From Alphaproteobacteria bacterium (GTDB taxonomy: Bacteria; Pseudomonadota; Alphaproteobacteria; UBA7985; JAUIBT01): DNA of 64,000 bases. How positions within the stretch are numbered: the stretch's first letter is position 1; each line of letters starts with the position of its first letter. The position numbers were made by a program, and so were the translations under genes. A model generated the notes under the pieces. The model did not search any database. It was not told where the DNA came from and was given only the letters and a program-made list of their open reading frames with translations. Positions 58,347 through 64,000 of this stretch are shown here, one piece after another. The DNA is taken from NCBI GenBank assembly GCA_030428255.1, contig JAUIBT010000013.1, positions 1 through 64,000 of the forward strand, given 5' to 3'.

Positions 58347-60443
58347 ATGAATGATCGCATGTCCGCGCGACGCCCTTCACAGCTTGATCCGCTTTTCCGT
58401 TCGGTTGAAAGCCTGCCGGGCATTGGACCCAAAATCGCGGCGGCTTTGAAAAAGCTAACCGGTCCTTATGTGCTGAATTTGCTGTTTCATGCGCCTTCGC
58501 ATGTGCAGGAACGCAGCGTGCTGCAGGCCCCGGACCTTGGGCATCTAAACCGTCTGGTCACCCTGCCCTTTCAAGCGCGCGAGCACCACCCACCCGCGAC
58601 CAAACGCATGCCCTATCGCATCGTCGGCGACAGCGGCGGCGAGACGCTGGAGGTCGCCTTTTTCCACGCCTCGCGGGACTATTTGCACCGCCAATTGCCG
58701 ACAGGAATGCCGCGTTGGTTGTCGGGTGAACTCGGCCAGTACAACAGCCGCTTTCGCATGCTTCACCCGGATTATATCGTCGCCCAAGACGATCTGGCGG
58801 CCATCCCCAGGTTTGAGCCGCGCTATGCGCTGACCCAGGGCCTAACCACGCAGCGCTTGCACAAGGCCATGCTAGCAGCCTTGGAGTTGTTGCCTGACAT
58901 GCCCGAGTGGATCGAGCCGAGCCTGCTCCAAAAACGCGGCTGGCCAGGCTTTCAGGCCGCGCTGGAGGCCCTGCACGCCCCAGACGGCAAGGAGGCTTCG
59001 TTGGCGCGCGAACGCCTGGGGTATGACGAACTACTGGCCAACGCTCTGGCGCTGGCTTTGGTGCGCCAACAGGCGCGCAAGCGCCCGGCTCCGCCCTTGT
59101 CGGGCACGGGCAAATTGCAAGCAGAGCTGCGCCGGTTGCTGCCCTATAGCCTCACCGGCGATCAGGAGCGCGCTCTGGTCGAAATCGGTACTGACCTGTC
59201 CCAGCCGGAGCGCATGATGCGTTTGGTGCAAGGCGATGTCGGGGCAGGCAAGACCGTCGTCGCCTTGCTGGCCATGCTGCAAGCCATCGAGTCCGGCCGA
59301 CAAGCCGCGATCATGGCACCCACGGCGATCTTAGCGCAGCAGCACTTTGATTTCATCGCCCCTTTGGCGACCCGCCTCGGTCTGAAATGCGTGATGATGA
59401 CCGGCAAGGTCGGCGCAGCAGCTCAGCGCCAAGCCCGCCAAGCCATTGCCGAGGGCAGCGCTCACTTGGCTGTCGGCACCCACGCTTTGTTCCAAGAGGG
59501 CGTTGAGTTCCGCGACTTGGGGCTGGTGGTGATCGATGAGCAGCACCGCTTTGGCGTCGAGCAACGTTTGCGTCTGTCAGACAAAGGCCAAGGCACGCAC
59601 ATCCTGCTGATGACTGCTACGCCCATTCCGCGCACCTTGCTGTTGGCCGAGCAAGGCGATCTGGATACCTCGATCCTGCGCGAGAAGCCGCCCGGCCGTC
59701 TACCCATTACAACCATCGCCAAACCCGTCGAGCAACGAGGCGCTGTTGTCGATGCTTTGAAGCGGGCCTTGGACCAAGGCGCGCGCGCCTATTGGGTCTG
59801 CCCCTTGGTCGAAGAGTCCGAACTGATTGATATGGCCAACGCCGAAGAGCGCTATGACAGCTTGAAGCAGGTGTTTGGCGACCAGGTTGTGCTGGTCCAC
59901 GGACGCCAGTCGTCCGCAGAAAAAGACGCCGCCATGCTGGCCTTTGCCTCGGGTGCGGCAAAGATTCTGGTGGCGACAACGGTGATCGAGGTCGGGGTCA
60001 ATGTGCCCGAAGCGACAATCATGGTCATCGAACAAGCCGAGCGTTTTGGGCTGTCCCAGCTCCACCAATTGCGCGGGCGCATCGGCCGCGGTACCGGCAA
60101 ATCCACCTGCATCTTGCTCTATAAGCCGCCGCTCAATCAAACCAGCGAGAAGCGCTTGCAGACCCTGCGCGAGAGCGATGATGGCTTTGAAATCGCCGAA
60201 ATAGACTTGGAAATTCGCGGCGCGGGCGAGTTGTTGGGCACCCGTCAATCCGGTCTTCCAAATTTTCGCTTCGGCGGGATTGAAGACCATCCTGAACTGG
60301 TTGCGATCAGTCATAAGGACGCGCGCTTGCTGATGATGCAAGACCCAAGCCTCCGCGCAACCGAGCGCGGTCAAGCCGCCCGCTTGCTGCTCTATGTGTT
60401 CGAGCGTGATGAAGCCGCGCGCTATCTTGTGACGGCAGCTTAA
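58347..60443 (+). CDS. recG: ATP-dependent DNA helicase RecG
   Basis: A 698-residue SF2 helicase that remodels stalled replication forks and branched DNA. The wedge domain is N-terminal (LPGIGPKIAAALKKL near residue 25); Walker A is GDVGAGKTVVALLAML near 295; the DExH motif VIDEQHRFGVEQ near 393; and motif V/VI TTVIEVGVNVPEAT and QLRGRIGRG near 545-580. The length is typical. The start ATG is close to divergent sdhE, so both promoters lie within about 90 bp. Confidence 0.98.
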   Translation: MNDRMSARRPSQLDPLFRSVESLPGIGPKIAAALKKLTGPYVLNLLFHAPSHVQERSVLQAPDLGHLNRLVTLPFQAREHHPPATKRMPYRIVGDSGGETLEVAFFHASRDYLHRQLPTGMPRWLSGELGQYNSRFRMLHPDYIVAQDDLAAIPRFEPRYALTQGLTTQRLHKAMLAALELLPDMPEWIEPSLLQKRGWPGFQAALEALHAPDGKEASLARERLGYDELLANALALALVRQQARKRPAPPLSGTGKLQAELRRLLPYSLTGDQERALVEIGTDLSQPERMMRLVQGDVGAGKTVVALLAMLQAIESGRQAAIMAPTAILAQQHFDFIAPLATRLGLKCVMMTGKVGAAAQRQARQAIAEGSAHLAVGTHALFQEGVEFRDLGLVVIDEQHRFGVEQRLRLSDKGQGTHILLMTATPIPRTLLLAEQGDLDTSILREKPPGRLPITTIAKPVEQRGAVVDALKRALDQGARAYWVCPLVEESELIDMANAEERYDSLKQVFGDQVVLVHGRQSSAEKDAAMLAFASGAAKILVATTVIEVGVNVPEATIMVIEQAERFGLSQLHQLRGRIGRGTGKSTCILLYKPPLNQTSEKRLQTLRESDDGFEIAEIDLEIRGAGELLGTRQSGLPNFRFGGIEDHPELVAISHKDARLLMMQDPSLRATERGQAARLLLYVFERDEAARYLVTAA

Positions 60444-60454
60444 CTGCGTTGGCA

Positions 60455-60481
60455 CAAAAAAAGGGCCCCCGAAGGAGCCCC
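60455..60481 (-). terminator. Rho-independent terminator for the small secreted protein gene
   Basis: On the minus strand GGGCTCC and GGGGCCC pair (one G-T wobble) around a short TTCG loop, followed by an eight-base T run broken only once. It lies 20 bp beyond the stop of the minus-strand gene and just after the recG stop, so it may serve both. Confidence 0.8.
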
Positions 60482-60502
60482 ATTCTCGTCAACAGTTACA
60501 CC

Positions 60503-60889
60503 TCAGCGCATCGGCACAGCGTAAGGGTAAGTGGCTTGCGGCAGGTAGTTGTAAGCCGAGGCCGTGTTGGACCAATGCTGGCCCGCAACGCCGGGTGCGA
60601 TGGGCAGATAGACAGGCACGTTGCCCAATTGCGTAAAGATGCCCGCCGTCGGGGTCTGCCGGGCGTCCGACCACAAGCGCTGAGCCAACAAGGGATACTC
60701 AGAAGCAAAGAGCTGCGGGTTGGCTGCGTGCTCGGGGCGCAATTGGAAGGCGTCACCAGGGATATAGCCGTAGTCCACCACGCCATCAGCGCTCAGCGAA
60801 AATTCAGGCGTGTCGTACTCTTGAGCAGATTGCGCCAGCGCCGCACCCGAGGCTGACAGCAGTGCCATGGCGATAAGAATGGCCTTCAT
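60503..60889 (-). CDS. Small secreted protein of unknown function
   Basis: A 128-residue protein. A clear signal peptide (MKAILIAMALLSASGAALA, cleavage before QSAQ) precedes a mature part of about 108 residues with no Cys and many Tyr, Pro and Ala, including VDYGYIPGDAF and YNYLPQATYPYAVPM. I do not recognise it. The ATG at 60889 starts the signal peptide, with AGGAGATTTT-like spacing from TTGGAGATTTTC upstream. It is monocistronic with its own terminator. Confidence 0.7.
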   Translation of the reverse strand: MKAILIAMALLSASGAALAQSAQEYDTPEFSLSADGVVDYGYIPGDAFQLRPEHAANPQLFASEYPLLAQRLWSDARQTPTAGIFTQLGNVPVYLPIAPGVAGQHWSNTASAYNYLPQATYPYAVPMR

Positions 60890-61074
60890 GAAAATCTCCA
60901 AAGGAACGTGGCCGCCAAGGCGCGCTGGTGAGCGTGTCTCAACTGCCTAGAAATGTGCCGGGGCAGAAATATCGTTTGCCCGATGCTCAGACCATCGCTG
61001 AGATTTATGCCCTTCAGCCGCTCAAAATGTGGAGATTTCGTAATCGACCTACATATCCACGCTACCTAAACGCG

Positions 61075-61100
61075 AAAGAGCCGGGCGATCCCGGCTCTTT
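61075..61100. terminator. Perfect 11-bp stem terminator after ilvD
   Basis: AAAGAGCCGGG, CGAT and CCCGGCTCTTT form a perfect hairpin about 45 bp beyond the ilvD stop (minus strand). It can act in both directions. The stretch between it and the small secreted protein gene (60890-61074) should hold that gene's promoter; the open frame there on the plus strand has no support. Confidence 0.85.
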
Positions 61101-61142
61101 GCTGCTTTTTCATCCGCCTAGACGGGCGGCTTAACTGTCGGC

Positions 61143-62864
61143 CTAGATGTCGGCGAAGGCCTTGACCTCTTTTGCGCCGCCAGGGTGGGTCACCGCGCCA
61201 AACTCAGCTGAAGAGACAGTCTGAGCATACTTCCAGATCGCGCCGGATTGGAAATCGGTCTCGCGGGGCTTCCACTCTTTGCGGCGCGCCTCCAGCTCCT
61301 CGTCGCTCAGCTTGACCTCCATAGTGCCTTTGTCGGCGTCGATCGCGATGATATCGCCGTCCTTTAGCAGGCCGATGGGGCCGCCGACCGCCGCTTCAGG
61401 ACCGACGTGGCCGATGCAAAAGCCACGCGTCGCACCGGAAAAACGCCCGTCGGTGATCAGAGCCACCTTGTCGCCTCGGCCTTGCCCGTAAATGGCAGCG
61501 GTGGTTGCCAGCATTTCACGCATGCCGGGGCCGCCCTTGGGGCCTTCGTAGCGGATCACCAGAACTTCGCCGTCCTTGTAGTCGCCTTTGACCACGGCAT
61601 CGAAGCAAGCTTCCTCGGCGTCAAAGCAGCGGGCCGGGCCCTCGAAGACACGCTTTTCCATGCCCGCGACTTTAACGATCGCACCCTCAGGTGCCAGGTT
61701 GCCCTTCAAGCCGACCACGCCGCCGGTGGGTGAAATCGGAGCCTTGACAGGGAAAACGATGTCTTGGTTCTCAGGGAAGCGCACCCGCTCATGGTTCTCG
61801 GCCAGTGTTTTGCCGCTAACGGTAATGCAGTCGCCGTGCAGGATGTTGTTGTCCAACAGCTCCTTGATCACCACCGGAATGCCGCCGATTTCGAACAGGT
61901 CCTTCGCGACATAGGTGCCGCCAGGCTTCAGGTTGCCGATATAGGGCGTGTCTTTGAAGATGTCGGCCACATCGTGGATCGAAAACTCGATGCCGCACTC
62001 GTGTGCAATGGCCGGCAGGTGCAAAGCGGCGTTGGTTGATCCCCCGGTGGCGGCAACCACGCGCGCAGCGTTCTCCAGCGACTTGCGGGTCACGATATCG
62101 CGCGGACGCAGGCCCGTGCGCAGCAGGTCCATAACCGCCTCGCCAGACTTGTAGGCGAAGCTGTCGCGCAGCTCATAAGGTGCAGGTGCGCCGGCCGAGC
62201 CGGTCAGGGCCAATCCGATTCCTTCAGAGACCGAGGCCATGGTGTTGGCTGTGAACTGCGCGCCGCACGAACCCGCAGACGGGCAAGCAACGCACTCCAG
62301 TTCATGCAGCTCTTCATCGTTGATTTCGCCGGTGGCGTGCTGGCCAACGGCTTCGAACAGGTCTTGAACCGTAACGTCGCGATCCTTGTAGCGGCCGGGC
62401 AGGATCGAACCGCCATACATGAACACAGACGGCACATTCAGGCGCACCATGGCCATCATGATGCCGGGCAGCGACTTGTCACAGCCAGCCAAGCCCACCA
62501 TAGCGTCGTAGCAGTGACCTCGCATAGTCAGCTCAACCGAATCGGCAATGACCTCGCGCGAAACCAGCGAGGACTTCATGCCCTCGTGGCCCATGGCGAT
62601 TCCGTCTGTCACAGTGATGGTTGTGAACTCGCGCGGAGTACCGCCTGCCGCAGCAACGCCCTTTTTGGCGACCTGTGCTTGGCGCGCCAAGGAGATGTTA
62701 CAAGGCGCAGCTTCATTCCAAGTGGTGACAACGCCGACCAAGGGTGCCGCAATCTCCTCGTCAGACAGCCCCATGGCGTGCAGGTATGAACGATGCGGTG
62801 CGCGCTCAGGGCCAACGGTGGTATAGCGGCTGGGCAGATTGGACTTATCGAAAGGCTGGTTCAT
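61143..62864 (-). CDS. ilvD: Dihydroxy-acid dehydratase
   Basis: A 573-residue iron-sulfur dehydratase of valine, isoleucine and pantothenate synthesis. Cluster-binding Cys are visible in EAAPCNISL (~50), [11 protein letters not shown] (~122) and [15 protein letters not shown] (~195), the pattern of the IlvD/Edd family. The ATG at 62864 has AAGGAAAC upstream; the open extension to 63011 is low-complexity and discounted. Not linked to other ilv genes here. Confidence 0.97.
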   Translation of the reverse strand: MNQPFDKSNLPSRYTTVGPERAPHRSYLHAMGLSDEEIAAPLVGVVTTWNEAAPCNISLARQAQVAKKGVAAAGGTPREFTTITVTDGIAMGHEGMKSSLVSREVIADSVELTMRGHCYDAMVGLAGCDKSLPGIMMAMVRLNVPSVFMYGGSILPGRYKDRDVTVQDLFEAVGQHATGEINDEELHELECVACPSAGSCGAQFTANTMASVSEGIGLALTGSAGAPAPYELRDSFAYKSGEAVMDLLRTGLRPRDIVTRKSLENAARVVAATGGSTNAALHLPAIAHECGIEFSIHDVADIFKDTPYIGNLKPGGTYVAKDLFEIGGIPVVIKELLDNNILHGDCITVSGKTLAENHERVRFPENQDIVFPVKAPISPTGGVVGLKGNLAPEGAIVKVAGMEKRVFEGPARCFDAEEACFDAVVKGDYKDGEVLVIRYEGPKGGPGMREMLATTAAIYGQGRGDKVALITDGRFSGATRGFCIGHVGPEAAVGGPIGLLKDGDIIAIDADKGTMEVKLSDEELEARRKEWKPRETDFQSGAIWKYAQTVSSAEFGAVTHPGGAKEVKAFADI

Positions 62865-63041
62865 GGGCGTGTTTCCTTGGTTCTTGTCACCGCCATGGGC
62901 GGCGTCACCGGCTCTAGTGTTGACAGCCATGCTTGCGGGCGCGAACATGACGCCTGCAGCCGTCGGGACCGCATCACCTGGTGAAGTTGGGCTCAGATCC
63001 TTGACAAGCATAGGGGCTGCAACAAATCAAGGAGCAATTCC

Positions 63042-63149
63042 ATGACCTGGCAGCAAAGCCACTGCGTATCAATGGGCTCCGGACCAGGCGTCGCTGCATC
63101 TCCATCAGCGACAAGCAAAGGATATGGCGCTGGACGTGACACAGTTTGA
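63042..63149 (+). CDS. Possible 35-codon upstream ORF overlapping bpt
   Basis: An ATG at 63042 has an excellent AAGGAGC ribosome binding site (63029-63035) and opens a 35-codon frame (MTWQQSHCVSMGSG...) ending in TGA at 63147-63149, inside the bpt reading frame. It has no recognisable similarity. It could be a translated leader coupling into bpt, or the ribosome binding site could be fortuitous. Confidence 0.2.
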   Translation: MTWQQSHCVSMGSGPGVAASPSATSKGYGAGRDTV

Positions 63150-64000
63150 GGCCAAATCATCGTCAAATCAGGCGCCTCTGCCCGCCCATGAACTTGGCGA
63201 GCAACAGGCCGAGCTTCGCAGCAATAGCAATGCCCGCAATGGTATGCCTTGCGGTGAGGACGGCGCGGAGGGTCTAGCGCGCCTTACCAATGCCCCCTTG
63301 TCCCATGTCAACTGGACCGGGATCGGAATCACATTTGTTTCCACGCGCAGCCAAGCTTGCCCCTATCTGGAAGGCAAGACCGAACGAAAGCTGATTGCCC
63401 CGATTACGCGCAGTGCCAGGCGACGCTTTTCCACTTTGAATGAAGCTGGCTTCAGGCGCTCAAACTCCTTTGTCTATCGCCCCATTTGCTCAGACTGCCA
63501 AGCTTGCATGGCTGCGCGCGTCAGAGTTGAGGATTTTGAGCCAAGCAAGACCCAAAGACGCATAGCGCGGCGCAATCAGGAGCTGAGCCTGAACATGGCC
63601 TCAGCCATGGCGACCGAGGAGCACTACGACTTGTTCCGCCGCTATTTGGATCAGCGACACTTCGACGGCGACATGGCCTTAATGGACGAAGACGACTTCG
63701 CGGCTATGATCGAGGAAACCTCGGTACGCACGAACTTGTTCGAATGGCGCGCTCCCGGCAGCAACCGCTTGATGGCCGCTTGCCTGGTCGATCACTTGGA
63801 CGACGGCTTTTCCATGGTCTATTCCTACTATGACCCAGACCAACCGAAGCGTAGCCTTGGAGTTGCCATGATTTTGTCGCTGATAGCGCTGGCGGCCAAG
63901 GCACAGTTGCCCCATGTCTACTTGGGCTATTGGGTGCAAGGCTCGAGGAAAATGAGCTATAAGCAGGACTATCACCCGCTTGAGATTTATTCCCAGGGTC
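63124..64000 (+). CDS. bpt: Aspartate/glutamate leucyltransferase (Bpt), 3' end outside window
   Basis: 292 codons are open to the window end. CPYLEGKTERKL, RPICSDCQACMAARV, RRYLDQRHFDGDM and YLGYWVQGSRKMSYKQDY are diagnostic of the bacterial Ate1-like transferase that puts Leu on N-terminal Asp/Glu, creating N-degrons for ClpS/ClpAP. The first ~60 residues are longer than usual and low-complexity; starts at 63136 (GTG) or 63244 (ATG) are possible. Divergent from ilvD. The gene is truncated only by the window edge. Confidence 0.93.
   Translation, partial: MALDVTQFEAKSSSNQAPLPAHELGEQQAELRSNSNARNGMPCGEDGAEGLARLTNAPLSHVNWTGIGITFVSTRSQACPYLEGKTERKLIAPITRSARRRFSTLNEAGFRRSNSFVYRPICSDCQACMAARVRVEDFEPSKTQRRIARRNQELSLNMASAMATEEHYDLFRRYLDQRHFDGDMALMDEDDFAAMIEETSVRTNLFEWRAPGSNRLMAACLVDHLDDGFSMVYSYYDPDQPKRSLGVAMILSLIALAAKAQLPHVYLGYWVQGSRKMSYKQDYHPLEIYSQG

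Noticed and set aside
60928-61134. 68-codon plus-strand frame between the small secreted protein gene and ilvD
   Set aside because: It runs through the ilvD terminator hairpin and has no family features.

Overview
The window reads as a chromosome segment of a moderately GC-rich alphaproteobacterium, probably free-living and aquatic. The evidence is gene content and order: recG next to divergent sdhE and mfd; the dac-holB-metG-tatD-MBL block; heterotetrameric sarcosine oxidase; the LutABC lactate system; BtaA/BtaB betaine-lipid synthesis; and a corrinoid/folate methyl-transfer module of the kind common in marine alphaproteobacteria. I see no rRNA, tRNA or CRISPR array. Lineage is inferred from these families only.

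Layout. (1) 1-13.7 kb: the right end of an IS66-family element abuts, and appears to have decapitated, a giant surface-protein gene. The remainder carries part of a vWA domain, 18 Calx-beta-like repeats, DUF11/SdrD-type modules and a C-terminal outer-membrane beta-barrel. (2) 13.7-21 kb: pirin, an SPFH/band-7 membrane protein ending in an 18-bp tandem repeat, uvrA, an XRE regulator and a LysR regulator. (3) 21-23.3 kb: pobA (4-hydroxybenzoate to protocatechuate) divergent from its AraC-type regulator, with three helically phased direct repeats between them. (4) 23.5-28.1 kb: a one-carbon module of a MetF-like reductase, a small conserved protein, a methyl-H4folate:corrinoid methyltransferase and a ferredoxin-ASKHA corrinoid reactivator. 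A 16-bp perfect palindrome sits at its promoter and a large hairpin terminator lies inside it. No corrinoid protein or substrate methyltransferase is present. (5) 28.1-33.3 kb: soxBDAG, which turns sarcosine into glycine and methylene-H4folate. (6) 33.3-34 kb: a conspicuously AT-rich gap with a LacI-type operator and a perfect terminator. (7) 34-37 kb: lutABC. (8) 37.3-46 kb: a secreted vWA/coiled-coil protein, an APH-like kinase, an acyltransferase, orphan pxpA, two paralogous small lipoproteins sharing a C-terminal Cys motif, and a purine permease. (9) 46-54.2 kb: MBL hydrolase, tatD, metG, holB and D,D-carboxypeptidase (tmk missing from its usual slot), an XpaC-like membrane protein, btaB and btaA. 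(10) 54.3-64 kb: mfd, sdhE, recG, a small secreted protein, ilvD and the start of bpt.

How the genes work together. Regions 4 and 5 both feed the folate one-carbon pool: sarcosine oxidase yields methylene-H4folate, and the methyltransferase/MetF pair connects corrinoid-bound methyl groups to methyl- and methylene-H4folate. This suggests growth on methylated amines or betaines. Pob, lut, pxpA and the purine permease add scavenging of aromatics, lactate, oxoproline and purines. BtaAB suggests replacement of phospholipids by betaine lipid. The least explained items are the IS-truncated repeat protein, the orphan methyl-transfer module with its matched Arg-rich tails, the paired lipoproteins, and the AT-rich island.
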